A stretch of 64,000 nucleotides of DNA from Nocardiopsis metallicus (GTDB lineage: Bacteria > Actinomycetota > Actinomycetes > Streptosporangiales > Streptosporangiaceae). Positions 42,436 through 51,729 of this stretch are shown here, in pieces. The position numbers were made by a program, and so were the translations under genes. Positions within the stretch are counted from its first letter, which is position 1; each line of letters opens with the position of its first letter. Location: the NCBI RefSeq assembly GCF_014201115.1, contig NZ_JACHDO010000001.1, forward strand, positions 6,572,001 to 6,636,000. The letters run 5' to 3'. The notes under the pieces were generated by a model, which saw nothing but the letters and a program-made list of their open reading frames with translations, made no database searches and had not been told where the DNA came from.

Positions 42436-42651
42436 CACAAACCTCCCAAGAAACACCATTATCGACAGCCGAACCAGGCACACCCACCTCGGCGACATAC
42501 GGGGAAACATTAGCGAACGTGTCACTTGCCGTGTCACGGGTTAGGCGGTGAAGCTTCCCCTGGAAAGGGTGTCCCGATCCAGGCCGCCGTAGCCAGCCCC
42601 GTACTCCCAATTCCGCCACTGAGGGGCGAGGCACGCATCGCTCCACCTCGT

Positions 42652-43405
42652 TCAGAGGCTTTGGTCGAGCGCGCTCAGGATGGCTTCGGCACCACCGTCG
42701 CGCAGTTGCCGCGCCACACGCTCCCCCAACGCCTCCGGCTCCGCCGCGGGCCCGGAGCAGGCAGCGCGGACTGTGGCTCGGCCATCGGTGGAAGTGACCT
42801 GGGCGATCAGACGCAAGCACCCTGCGCCCGCGGTGGCGTAGGCGCTGATAGGCACGTGGCACCCGCCGCCCAGAGCCGCGAGCAGAGCCCGTTCGGCCCC
42901 TGTGGTCGCTGCTGATGCATCATCATGCACCGCTGACACGATCTTCGCGAGGGCGGTGTCCTCAGCTCGCACCTGCACAGCGACGGCGTCCTGGGCGGGA
43001 GACGGCGGCCACGTGTGGGGGTCGAGGTGCTGGGTGATGTGCTCCCCATACCGAGCCGGTGCAGCCCTGCGGCGGCCAGCAGCACCCCGGCAAGACCGCG
43101 TTCACGTGCCCGCCGTAGCCGCGGGGGGACGTTACTGCGGATCGGGACCGCCACCACCCCAGGGCAGGAACGGTGGAGCTGGCCGATACGGCGTGGCGCA
43201 CTTGTGCCCACCCGATCCCCGGACGAGAGCCCGCGCAGGGTGGTGCCGCACACGGCATCGCGCACCTCGTACCGACGCGGGATCGCAGCGATCGTTGTCC
43301 CCGCAGCCGTGGTGGTTGGCAGGTCCTTCAAGGAGTGGACCGCCACGTCGATCTCGCCGGCGAGCAGAGCCTGTTCGTCGGCGCCGGCGAACCCCCCAGG
43401 GCCGG
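42652..43405 (-). pseudogene. hemC: hydroxymethylbilane synthase remnant (5'-truncated and frameshifted)
   Basis: The minus strand encodes the middle of porphobilinogen deaminase, ALLAGEIDVAVHSLKDLPTT, VGTSAPRRIGQLHR, VPIRSNVPPRLRRARERGLA. It then shifts frame at a G4 run near 43048-43052 and continues EHITQHLDPHTWPPSPAQDA, ALLAALGGGCHVPISAYATA to a stop at 42652. The first 60 or so residues, which open the enzyme, are absent; the break lies near 43405, where an oppositely oriented fragment begins. The gene cannot make an active enzyme as it stands. A functional hemC presumably lies elsewhere in the genome. Confidence 0.82.
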
Positions 43406-43413
43406 AGGACATC

Positions 43414-43620
43414 GTGGTCAGGCAGCGCCACTACTACAACCGGTATCTGACCAAACGGCTCGCCAACCCGCTGTGGGACGCCAAACAGCTCGTGCTCTTC
43501 CGTAACATCCCGGTGTCGGATTCTCGGATGCTGGCCGAGGCACTGGCCGGTGTTCGAGAGTCGTTCAGCAAGCTCCACCTCGCTCGCGTGTGCGCGGACC
43601 TGGCCCTTGGAAGGGGATGA
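43414..43620 (+). CDS. C-terminal fragment of an unrecognised protein
   Basis: About 68 codons open from GTG 43414: VVRQRHYYNRYLTKRLANPL, WDAKQLVLFRNIPVSDSRML, AEALAGVRESFSKLHLARVC. GC3 is high and codon use is native, and the CYTH gene follows 7 bp after the stop, so this looks like the true end of a gene whose 5' part was lost at the hemC junction. The family is not recognised. It is probably no longer functional, though a short protein could still be made. Confidence 0.5.
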   Translation: MVRQRHYYNRYLTKRLANPLWDAKQLVLFRNIPVSDSRMLAEALAGVRESFSKLHLARVCADLALGRG

Positions 43621-43627
43621 ACCCTCG

Positions 43628-44227
43628 ATGCCACTGATTGAGATCGAGCGCAAACGTGCGTTGGAGAGTCGCGAGTTCCTGGAACAGCGGCTGGAACAGT
43701 CAGGTTTCGTCGCGATAGGGCCGACGGTGGAGGTCGATACCTACTACAGCAGGCCCGACGTCGACTTCCTGGTCACGGTCGAGTGCCTGAGGGTCCGTGA
43801 ACAAGACGGCGGGTGCGAGGTCACCTACAAGCCCGCCTCCGATTCCACCACCCACAGCACCGCGGGTGTCATCGCCAAGCAGGAGACGAACGTGGCGCTG
43901 GCGGACACGGCCCAGATCGCACATGCCCATGCTCTGCTGGAGGCGTTGGGCATGGTTCGGCTTGCCCGGGTGGAGAAGTCACGCACCTACTATCGCGACT
44001 CCGGGCAACCGGGGCTGTCGGTGGTGGTGGACACGGTCACGGGCCTGGGGTCGTTTGTCGAGACCGAAATCGTCTCCGAAGGCTCTCAGCAGGAGGCCGT
44101 GCGACAACTCGAAGAGACCGAACGGCTCCTGGAGCTGGGTTCCCACCCGGTGGTGAGCTCGCCATACCGGGACCTGCTGTTGAGCGTGCTAGCGAACGAG
44201 GACGCGGTGCACACCTCCATGCGCTGA
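43628..44227 (+). CDS. CYTH-domain protein (class IV adenylate cyclase/thiamine triphosphatase-like)
   Basis: A 199-residue CYTH protein: IEIERKRAL gives the ExExK metal/triphosphate motif at the N-terminus, with ECLRVREQDGGCEVTYKPAS, VEKSRTYYRDSG, VVDTVTGLGSFVETEIVSEG and a C-terminal YRDLLL. This is the triphosphate-tunnel fold seen in CyaB and thiamine triphosphatase; it acts on nucleotide or inorganic triphosphates. ATG 43628 has GGAAGGGG upstream. Role in this context is unknown. Confidence 0.85.
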   Translation: MPLIEIERKRALESREFLEQRLEQSGFVAIGPTVEVDTYYSRPDVDFLVTVECLRVREQDGGCEVTYKPASDSTTHSTAGVIAKQETNVALADTAQIAHAHALLEALGMVRLARVEKSRTYYRDSGQPGLSVVVDTVTGLGSFVETEIVSEGSQQEAVRQLEETERLLELGSHPVVSSPYRDLLLSVLANEDAVHTSMR

Positions 44228-44360
44228 CCCGTCATCAAGGGCGCGGCCAGGGTCGTGCGTGTGCGGGACGGGTGCGGTGTTGTGCTTTCCAGGGTGCTCC
44301 TGTTGATCGCTGGGGCGCGTAGGTAGCGGCGGCGCGAACCTCGGGTGCGTCAATCGCTGA

Positions 44361-45596
44361 TCAGGCCCTGCTCGTCCTCGCACGGATGGGTGCTGGTTCG
44401 TGTGCGTGGTGGGGCTCATCAGCGAGTAGGAGAAGGGTGTCCCAAGCGGGTGTATGTGAGCCTGTGCGGGTGGATAGGACTAGCGCTGTTCCGGTGCGGC
44501 CTTCGAGCAGTCCGATGTCTGTTGCCTCTCCTGAGCGAGGGCTCTTCATGAGGGCGGCCTGAATTTCATCGGTGGCTTGCGCTAACTCGTTGGCCTGCGT
44601 TGTTGTTGCGTGGTCGTGGGTGGCACGGAGCAGCGTTTGGAGGAGACCGGAACTACCGTGGCACAAGCCATCATCGTTGCTGGAGTTTTGATGGTTGGCG
44701 CGTTGGACGCACGCCAGGAGTGCGTGTTCAGCGGTGTGTTGCAGCGTGTAGTCCTGGAGCGCGCGGCCGGCGAGTTGGCGTGCTCGGGCGATTCCTGGGG
44801 TGCCGTAGCACCAGGAGGGCGGGCCTGGGCGGTTCAACGGCTGTGGCTGCTGCTCGGGGTGGGGTGTGGTGACCCAGCCGGGCCACCATGAGCCGTGGGT
44901 GTCGCTACGTTGCCACAGGTCAAGGGTCTCGCACAGGCGTCGGATGGCGCCTTGCTGTCCGGGGACGTGGCGGCCTGCGCGGTGGTTGAGGGAGAGGAAG
45001 GCCAGCACTCCGCTGATGCCGTGGGCCATTCCCAGGTTCATGTGGCCGTGGGGGAAGGCGGGGTCGTTGATCATGCGGGGATCGTGGTGGACCCACCAGC
45101 CGGGCTTGTGCCCTTGGTCGGTGGGCAGGGGTTCGGTCAGACGGACGAGGTAGGTCAGGACCTGTTCCAGGGCTGTGCTGTGGGGGGCGGTGCGCATCAG
45201 TGCGACTCCGATGCCAGTTAGTCCGCTGATCAGGTCGTATTCGCTGTAGGTGGGTGTGCGGTGTTGGTCGATGCGCTGGTGTGCGGTGCGGGTGCGGTGG
45301 TGGGCAAGATCGGTCAGGTGCCGGGTGAGTAGTGCCCGGTCGCGCGTGTAGCGGTCCTCGGGGGCGTAGGACAAGACGAAGGCAAGGGCTGGGAGTCCGT
45401 AGAACAGGGTGGCGCGGTCGGTGGTCAGGCCGCCTGAGGTGGCGGCCTGGATCCAGGGGTGGGCCCGGTCGGGGTCGTGCATCAGGTGCAGCAGCGCTGG
45501 GCCCAGGTGGCCCGTGGCCAGGCACAGCGCAGGGGCGGCGGATGCGGTGTCGGGGGTGGCCAGGGATTCCAGGAGCGCAGTCAGGCGTGTGGTCAC
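44361..45596 (-). CDS. lanC: lanthionine synthetase C-like cyclase (LanC)
   Basis: A 411-residue LanC. Zinc-site and active-site motifs: MAHGISGVLAF (HG), SWCYGTPGIARA (Cys ligand) and DGLCHGSSGLLQT (Cys-His ligands), within the usual alpha-toroid repeats (LISGLTGIGVALMR, LLEGRTGTALVL). It adds Cys thiols to dehydroalanine/dehydrobutyrine made by LanB. The GTG at 45596 overlaps the LanB stop (GTGA). All three zinc ligands are present, so it should be active. Confidence 0.92.
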   Translation of the reverse strand: MTTRLTALLESLATPDTASAAPALCLATGHLGPALLHLMHDPDRAHPWIQAATSGGLTTDRATLFYGLPALAFVLSYAPEDRYTRDRALLTRHLTDLAHHRTRTAHQRIDQHRTPTYSEYDLISGLTGIGVALMRTAPHSTALEQVLTYLVRLTEPLPTDQGHKPGWWVHHDPRMINDPAFPHGHMNLGMAHGISGVLAFLSLNHRAGRHVPGQQGAIRRLCETLDLWQRSDTHGSWWPGWVTTPHPEQQPQPLNRPGPPSWCYGTPGIARARQLAGRALQDYTLQHTAEHALLACVQRANHQNSSNDDGLCHGSSGLLQTLLRATHDHATTTQANELAQATDEIQAALMKSPRSGEATDIGLLEGRTGTALVLSTRTGSHTPAWDTLLLLADEPHHAHEPAPIRARTSRA

Positions 45597-48500
45597 TGGG
45601 GTGCTGCCTCGTGCCGGTGCTGGTGGGCCAGGGCGATTGTGCGGGCCAAGGCGTGGGTGCGGTGTTCGTCGTCGCGGTCGGGGCCGTGGACACGGTTGTG
45701 GTGCATGTGGAGCAGGGAGGGCAGCACCGTGGTGGCTGAGGCGGAGCCGAGGTGGTGCAGGTAGGTGGTGAGTGCGGTAGTGCGTTCGTGCCAGGCCTGG
45801 AACAGGGGCTCGGGGAGTCTTCGGGTAAGGAGTTGTTCCCACAGCTGTTCGGCGAGGGCCAGGGTGGGCCGGTCCAAGGGGGTGCGGGAGCGGGGCAGAT
45901 GGTTCACGGCCCAGTTGGTGTTCTGGGCGGTGGTGATCAGGTGGAGCAGGGAGACGGCGGTGAGGGCGTGGGTGCGGGACGGGTCGTGGTCTGCGGCTCG
46001 GAGCTGGGTCAGGGCCGCGGCCGCATCGGCCTCAAAGAGGGTGTGTGCGGACGCCAGGGTGGCGCCCTCGCCGTAGCGGCCGGTTTCGGGCAGGTAGGGG
46101 TGCAGGGACCAGGAGCGCAGCATGCCCGCCGTACGCAGGTTCTCAGCCCAGGCGCCCAGGGCGTGGGTCGGGTCGGGGTGGCCTGGTGGGGTGTGCAGGC
46201 GGAGTCTGAGGTGTGGGCCGACGGAGTCGTTGTAGCGCACGAACCACCACTGGGGGGTGTGGCCGAGCAGGGACCACACGTGGGTCAAGTGGTCGGTGAG
46301 CAGGGGGGTGAACAGGTGCGGGTCGGTGTACAGGTGCACGCTCATCCATTGCCTGTCCGGCCTTGCGGGGGTGGTCTGCTTGGCGGGCACGGGGGGTGAC
46401 AGGCGGGTCGGAGCGGGGGTGGGGGGCGCGGTGCAGGCCAGGGGGAGGACGATCTCGTGGGCGCGGCCCTGGCACCAGCCGAAGGCGTCAAGAGCGGGTG
46501 CTTCGGTGAGGGTGGCGGTGTGATGGCGGTCCAGGTGGGTGCGCAACAGGTGGCGGTGGGCGGGTTGATCCAGGTCCAGGGCGAGGTGACGTTCGCCGTC
46601 GATGAGCAGCACCCGTGAAGGCAGGGCCGGGCGGATGCGGTGTAGGTCGTCGGTGGCGTTCACACGCCACTGGGCCGGGGCCACGATGACGGGGCCGGTG
46701 CGCATGCGGGGCAGGTGGGTGTAGGTGCTGGTGGTCGCGGGCCAGGTGAACATCAGGTGCGGTGTGGTGCGGGCGCGGGGCAGCTCGTAGCACAAGCGGG
46801 CGAGCGGGTGGGTGTAGTGGTGCGGTTCCAGCGCCGAGGCCAGGAAGGGTTCGATGACTCGGTCCCGATGGGTGTCGACCAGCCGTAGCCGGTCGGTGTC
46901 GATGCGCACCGTGAGGTGGGGCAGGGCGATGGCTTCCTTACCGGGGGGCGGGTGTTCGTCGATGGGCAGCACGTACGGCGCCAGGGGAAGGGCGCGGCTG
47001 ATGTGGGTGGCGGTATCGGCCATGGGCGGGGCGAGGATCTGCACCGGTAGTGCGCCACGGGTGAGGGTGGGCAGGGTGGTGAAGGCGTTGTGGTCGGCCA
47101 TGCCGGGCAGGTGGGAGAAGCGTCCGGTGAGGGTACCCACGCCCCGGGAGACACCGGTGATCCACAGGGTGTGTTCACCTGCGTCGATGACGCCGGGGGT
47201 GGCGGCGTGCACTTGCAGGCGCAGCTCGAGGTGCGGGGCGGGGCGGGCTGGTGGGTTCAAGGCATCCAGGGCGGGCGTGTTCTCCACGACGATCTCGGCG
47301 AGGCCGTGCAGGGCCGCGGTGTGGGCGGCGGCGAGCAGGGCCCGGTTCCGTTGCCTGTTGTGTCCGCTGGCCGTGGGTGGGGGAAGGTGGGAGCCGCGGT
47401 AGGTGGCCGGGAGGCCGATCCCTGAAGGGCTGATGAGGTCCAGGAGCGGTACCTGGGCACCGGGGCCGTAGGTTTCCAAGCACCGTGTGTGGTAGTCGAC
47501 CCACACAGGGTCACCTTCCTGGTCGGGGGCCAACCGGGCCAGGTGGCGGGTCGCGTCCAAGGCCGGGGAAAGGGCAGTGGCGGGCAGGGTGAGGTCGACG
47601 TCCAGGCGGGTGTCCACCGCCAGCGCAGCGTCATCGGGGTGGGCTCGGGCCAGGTGTTCGATCACGGTCGGGCGTAGGGCCCGGCGCTGCTCGGGTGGGG
47701 TGGCGGGGTGGTTGTGGTCCTCCAGGGCAGCACGGGCGTCCTGGAGCGCCGGGTGGAGTGGCTGGTGCTGGGCCAGATGGTGCAGAGGTTCGGTGGCCCA
47801 GGTCGGGGGGCGGGCGGCGCTGATGAGGAAGCGGCGCTGGAGCAGCAGGTCTACGGCGTCGGTGATCACCGCCCGGTCGGTGTCGGGATAGGCGTGGGCG
47901 AGCCCGTCGATGAGAACGCCGACGCGGGTGGGGTGTTGGGCGGATGCCATGAGGTGGGCGACCACTGGGGTGTGACGTACCGATTCCGATACCGCGGTCT
48001 GGGGGTTGCTGGTGCCAGCGGCCCAAGGCAGCACCCAACGATCCCCCTGGAGGTGCGCGACGCGGGAGGCGACCACGAGGGGGTCGTGGTCGTGGCGATC
48101 GGCGTGGGCGCGGGAGAAGGCGCTGATCCATGCCGCGTCAGGGCGTGCGACAGGCCGGTGGTCGCTGCCCCAGCGGACGTGCGTGCGCTCACCTGTGGTG
48201 AAGGGGGCGACACCGGCCAGCAGCCCGTGCGGAGTAGGTCGGGTCTGTGCACGCAGCAGGTAGCGCATGAGGGACACGGCAGTGCGGCGCACCTTGCGTG
48301 CGGGCACGGGGTCGGGGCCGGCCAGGGTGTGGAGTCGACGGGTCAGTGAAGGGCTGGCCACGTCGAGGGCATCAGCGAGTCCGAGGCTGGTCTGCCAGGT
48401 GTCCACAGTCCAGGTGCGGAGCTGCTCAGGGTCCGCGCGGTCGGGGTCCGGCCAGGGAGAGGGGTCGTCGATGGGGGGTTGGGTGGTGGCGCGGAGGGTG

Positions 48501-48604
48501 AGGGCAGCGGAGTGCAGGAGGCGGTACACGAAGCGGTCTCCTGAAGGTGCTGTGGGGGTGTGGGACGCGCGGTCGCCCCCGGCCGGTGGCCAGGGGCGAC
48601 CCAT
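45593..48604 (-). CDS. lanB: class I lanthipeptide dehydratase (LanB) with SpaB C-terminal domain
   Basis: About 1003 residues. The N-terminal glutamylation domain spans about 20-650 (RKVRRTAVSLMRYLLRAQTR, PTPHGLLAGVAPF, LRLQVHAATPGVIDAGEHTL). The C-terminal elimination/thiopeptide-type domain spans about 720-980 (MSVHLYTDPHLFTPLLTDHL, WWFVRYNDSVGPHLRLRLHT, VNHLPRSRTPLDRPTLALAE). It activates Ser/Thr with glutamyl-tRNA and eliminates to dehydro-residues. ATG 48604 lies 10 bp after the precursor stop; an ATG at 48646, overlapping the precursor, is possible. A full-length single-protein LanB. Confidence 0.93.
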   Translation of the reverse strand: MGRPWPPAGGDRASHTPTAPSGDRFVYRLLHSAALTLRATTQPPIDDPSPWPDPDRADPEQLRTWTVDTWQTSLGLADALDVASPSLTRRLHTLAGPDPVPARKVRRTAVSLMRYLLRAQTRPTPHGLLAGVAPFTTGERTHVRWGSDHRPVARPDAAWISAFSRAHADRHDHDPLVVASRVAHLQGDRWVLPWAAGTSNPQTAVSESVRHTPVVAHLMASAQHPTRVGVLIDGLAHAYPDTDRAVITDAVDLLLQRRFLISAARPPTWATEPLHHLAQHQPLHPALQDARAALEDHNHPATPPEQRRALRPTVIEHLARAHPDDAALAVDTRLDVDLTLPATALSPALDATRHLARLAPDQEGDPVWVDYHTRCLETYGPGAQVPLLDLISPSGIGLPATYRGSHLPPPTASGHNRQRNRALLAAAHTAALHGLAEIVVENTPALDALNPPARPAPHLELRLQVHAATPGVIDAGEHTLWITGVSRGVGTLTGRFSHLPGMADHNAFTTLPTLTRGALPVQILAPPMADTATHISRALPLAPYVLPIDEHPPPGKEAIALPHLTVRIDTDRLRLVDTHRDRVIEPFLASALEPHHYTHPLARLCYELPRARTTPHLMFTWPATTSTYTHLPRMRTGPVIVAPAQWRVNATDDLHRIRPALPSRVLLIDGERHLALDLDQPAHRHLLRTHLDRHHTATLTEAPALDAFGWCQGRAHEIVLPLACTAPPTPAPTRLSPPVPAKQTTPARPDRQWMSVHLYTDPHLFTPLLTDHLTHVWSLLGHTPQWWFVRYNDSVGPHLRLRLHTPPGHPDPTHALGAWAENLRTAGMLRSWSLHPYLPETGRYGEGATLASAHTLFEADAAAALTQLRAADHDPSRTHALTAVSLLHLITTAQNTNWAVNHLPRSRTPLDRPTLALAEQLWEQLLTRRLPEPLFQAWHERTTALTTYLHHLGSASATTVLPSLLHMHHNRVHGPDRDDEHRTHALARTIALAHQHRHEAAPQ

Positions 48605-48614
48605 GGTAAGAAGG

Positions 48615-48842
48615 TCAGCTGTCGCTTTCTTCGCTGTTGCCCTCATCGGTGCAACTGGGCGAGCAGGCGCTCTGACAGGTGGGGTTGCAGCCGTCGTTGG
48701 TCATCGACCAGGTGAAGCCGGTCGCGGCCAGGGCGCGGGTGTGCAGGCCCAGATCGAAGGGGTCCTCCTGGCCCGGCTGGGGCAGGAGGGTGAACTCGCC
48801 AGTGGGGGTTTCCAGGACGTCGAGGGCTTCTCGGGTGGGCAT
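48615..48842 (-). CDS. lanA: FxLD-type class I lanthipeptide precursor
   Basis: A 75-residue precursor. Leader: MPTREALDVLETPTGEFTLL then EDPFDLGLHTRALAATG, with FDLG in the place of the FxLD motif (the final Asp is replaced by Gly). Core: about FTWSMTNDGCNPTCQSACSP followed by SCTDEGNSEESDS, giving four Cys (CNPTCQSACSPSC) and Ser/Thr at workable spacing for lanthionine rings, plus an Asp-Gly step for the methyltransferase. ATG 48842 has AGGAGAAGG upstream. It lies directly between its methyltransferase and LanB. Confidence 0.9.
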   Translation of the reverse strand: MPTREALDVLETPTGEFTLLPQPGQEDPFDLGLHTRALAATGFTWSMTNDGCNPTCQSACSPSCTDEGNSEESDS

Positions 48843-48859
48843 GTGCCTTCTCCTCTTCC

Positions 48860-50113
48860 TTAGGGGGTGGTGGCCCAGTGCAGGACCATGCGGGTGTGCC
48901 GCTTGTTCACGACACGTCCGCTCGGGAGTTGGTCATCGGGGGTGTGGGCGGGCACCAGGGTGATGTCCGGGCCCGGGCCACCGCGGTGGTGCCGGTCCCA
49001 TTCCTCCATCAGCGCGCACAGCTGCTGGGCCGCATCCGGCCCGGAGGGTCCGTGGCCGATGGCACCAAATTGCCACCGGTTCTCGAGGTCGGGGTGTCGG
49101 CGCAGGGTGCGGTAGGCGAAGCTCGCCCCATCAGCGGCGATCAGGGCGGGGGTGCCGTGGTTCCACGTGGGTTTGACGATTTTGGCCTTGACCGCGCCGG
49201 GGTCGGCGGTGAGCAACGCCCAGTCGTCGATCACCGTGGCCAGCCACAGGTCCTGGGCGTCAGTGGCTTCGTCGTAGGCGATGAGGACCTCGGCCCAGAC
49301 GGTGGTGGGCTCCTGGATGAGCGCCTCACGTAGCGGCTGCACGTCAACGTCGGGGCCGTCTTCCAGGCGCAGACCGACGCGCCGGCCGTCGGTGTCGTTG
49401 AGGTAGGGCATCTGTTCCCAATGCTCACCTGCCCCGGTGATGCGCACGAACCCGCACATGTCCTGGGCCAGCGCACTCCAAAGGCCCTGGCCGTGGTGTT
49501 CCAGGGTTAGGCAGCGGGTTAGGCCGCGGATGCGCTTGGGCACCACCAGGCGCCCCCCGGGAACGAGCTGCTCCGCCCACGCCGCAGGGACGTCCCAGGC
49601 GCCGGCGGTGATGACGATTCGATCGAACGGTGCCCGGTCAGCGAAGCCGTACTCGCCATCAGCGACGCCCAGGTGCACGTCGGTGTATCCAGCGCCGACC
49701 AGGCAGCGGTGGGCGCGGTCAATGACCTCGGCATCGATGTCGATCGAGGTCACCTGCCCGTCGGCGCCGACCAGTTCGCTGATCAGGGCGGCGTTGTACC
49801 CGCCGGAGCCGATTTCCAGAACCCGGTGTCCGGGGCGGATGTCGGCGCGGTCGAGCATGAGCGCGATGACTGTGGGGGCCGACACCGAGCTGAGGGCGAC
49901 GCCGCGCTTGTTGTCGCGTTTGGTGACCACTGCCTGGTCTGTGTAGACCTCCTTCAGGTCCAGTCCAGGCAGGAACGCCTCACGGGGTACCTGCGCCAAG
50001 GCTTTCTCCACAGCCGGGGACAGCGGCACGCCGACGTGGGCGCGGTTGGCGACCACCTCACGGACCATCGCCTCGCGCAGGGAGTTCGCTGAAGGGGTGG
50101 ATGTGCTCGTCAT
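48860..50113 (-). CDS. PIMT-like methyltransferase of the FxLD lanthipeptide system (methyltransferase C)
   Basis: A 417-residue PCMT-family enzyme. SSVSAPTVIALMLDRADIRP and VLEIGSGGYNAALISELVGA show motif I with one residue fewer than in copies A, B and D (EIGSGGYN versus EIGTGSGYN), a feature I associate with the FxLD-system subfamily. Also QVTSIDIDAEVIDRAHRC, APFDRIVITAGAWDVPAAWA and GGRLVVPKR. It probably methylates Asp in the lanthipeptide core (DG in TNDGC), giving isoaspartate or aspartimide. ATG 50113 with AAAAGGG upstream. First gene of the operon. Confidence 0.88.
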   Translation of the reverse strand: MTSTSTPSANSLREAMVREVVANRAHVGVPLSPAVEKALAQVPREAFLPGLDLKEVYTDQAVVTKRDNKRGVALSSVSAPTVIALMLDRADIRPGHRVLEIGSGGYNAALISELVGADGQVTSIDIDAEVIDRAHRCLVGAGYTDVHLGVADGEYGFADRAPFDRIVITAGAWDVPAAWAEQLVPGGRLVVPKRIRGLTRCLTLEHHGQGLWSALAQDMCGFVRITGAGEHWEQMPYLNDTDGRRVGLRLEDGPDVDVQPLREALIQEPTTVWAEVLIAYDEATDAQDLWLATVIDDWALLTADPGAVKAKIVKPTWNHGTPALIAADGASFAYRTLRRHPDLENRWQFGAIGHGPSGPDAAQQLCALMEEWDRHHRGGPGPDITLVPAHTPDDQLPSGRVVNKRHTRMVLHWATTP

Positions 50114-50318
50114 GGCACCCTTTTCGTGAGTCGAAAGGCTGGTCCGGATAGAGGATGCAGCGCCACCAGTGTGTGATGGGCACCACTAGATCCCTACCGA
50201 AGGTAACCGGACGCAGGCAGTGCGGAGTGACAGTGAAGTGCCAGTCCGCTATGCCACGCACCATCGTGGTTGCGTACCCTGACGGCAGGACGTGCCGTGT
50301 GCTGAAGGGAAACTACTG
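50114..50318. promoter_or_regulatory. divergent promoter region of the lanthipeptide operon and its putative regulator
   Basis: 205 bp between the start of the FxLD methyltransferase (minus) and the XRE-TPR gene (plus). Both promoters must lie here. No clear palindrome was found by eye. Confidence 0.5.
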
Positions 50319-51518
50319 ATGACCGACACCGACCGTGGCGCATCGATCGGTGAACGCATCGCCATCGCCCGCAAGCTCGCCGGACTGAGCCAACAGGCTC
50401 TAGCGCAGCGCGCGAACTACAGCCTGAGCATGGTCCGCGCCGTCGAACAGGGCCGCGAACCTGCCTCCGCGCACTTCGTCGCCGCCACCGCTGAAGCCCT
50501 GGGTATCCAACCTCAGGATGTGTACGGCCAACCCTTCCACGATCTGCTGGCCCAGGACGGCGGAGTGTCTTCGGGTATCGCCGCGCTCCAGGCGCTCCTC
50601 GCTGAAGGCACCTATGCGCGGGGGACGCAACCGGCTCCCGTCGACCAGCTCATCCGCACTCTGGACTCCATCCGAGCGGACCGCCACAACGACCACTCCC
50701 ACCGGGCCCTCAACCAGGTTCCCGTTCTACTCCGGCAGCTCTATGGAGCCCTCGACACCACGACCTCGCAGACCGAACGTGAGCACCTGTTCAGCTTGCT
50801 GGCGCGCACCTGGGGCAACGCCTCCCAGCTCACCTACCGGCTCGGCGGCCTGACCATAGCCATCGCATTGCTCGACCGTATGGAACAGGCAGCCGACCAG
50901 GCAGGAGAGCCCCTTCTGGCCGCTCACGCGCTCCAGCATCGGGCCCTGCTGTTGATGTCCCACGCCGCCTACGACACCGGACACCGGTGCGTCCAGCGCT
51001 CCCTGGATCTCATCGGCTCTTCAGCGGAGGAGGGGAGCATCGCTCTGGCCGGGTCGGCGCACCTGCGCGGTGCGGTCCTGGCTGCGCGTGACCGTGACGC
51101 CGATCGGGCCAGGGAACACCTTGCCGAGGCCGAACGGCTGGCCGCGGTGATCGGATGCGAATCTGAGCAGTTCGACACCAACTTCGGGCCGGGCAACGTG
51201 ATGATCCACCGCGTATCTGTCGAGCTGGAGTGCGGTGACCCGGGGCAGGCCGCGCGCACTGGGTCCCGGATTCGGCTTCCCCGCGATGTGAGGGCCACCC
51301 GGGCCGGACGTCACTGGCAGGACGTGGCACGCGCTTGGACGATGGACGGAGACCACGCGGCAGCGCTGAAAGCGCTGAACCGGGCGCGCCAGATCGCACC
51401 GCAGCAGACGCGCTACCACCCCCAGGTTCACGAGACCATGCACGTCATCGTCTCCGAGCAGCGGCGGTCTTCGGCGAGCGCGGCGCACTTCGCGCACTGG
51501 CTGGGAATGCGCACCTGA
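50319..51518 (+). CDS. XRE-family HTH-TPR transcriptional regulator
   Basis: A 399-residue protein: HTH at residues 10-65 (IGERIAIARKLAGLSQQALA, QRANYSLSMVRAVEQGREPA) followed by TPR-like helices (LLDRMEQAADQAGEPLLAAH, ADRAREHLAEAERLAAVIGC, AALKALNRARQIAPQQTRYH). ATG 50319 has GAAGGGAA upstream. Being divergent from the FxLD operon it is the best candidate for its regulator. The TPR region may bind a peptide signal. Confidence 0.83.
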   Translation: MTDTDRGASIGERIAIARKLAGLSQQALAQRANYSLSMVRAVEQGREPASAHFVAATAEALGIQPQDVYGQPFHDLLAQDGGVSSGIAALQALLAEGTYARGTQPAPVDQLIRTLDSIRADRHNDHSHRALNQVPVLLRQLYGALDTTTSQTEREHLFSLLARTWGNASQLTYRLGGLTIAIALLDRMEQAADQAGEPLLAAHALQHRALLLMSHAAYDTGHRCVQRSLDLIGSSAEEGSIALAGSAHLRGAVLAARDRDADRAREHLAEAERLAAVIGCESEQFDTNFGPGNVMIHRVSVELECGDPGQAARTGSRIRLPRDVRATRAGRHWQDVARAWTMDGDHAAALKALNRARQIAPQQTRYHPQVHETMHVIVSEQRRSSASAAHFAHWLGMRT

Positions 51519-51729
51519 CCTGCCACTTGTCCAATCCGGAGCCACTGTTAACGGCAAGCCTTTGTCTTCCTGAACGCTGATGCGATGCGGGAATCCATCA
51601 TCAGATCCCGGCCGGTTTGTGCTGTGTGAGGGAGTGTGGAGCTCATGCTGTGGAACTGTGGGCCAACAACCAACCCTGATCAGCTCAAACTGAGCTCCTG
51701 CACGATCTTGACCAGGCACACTAGACACC

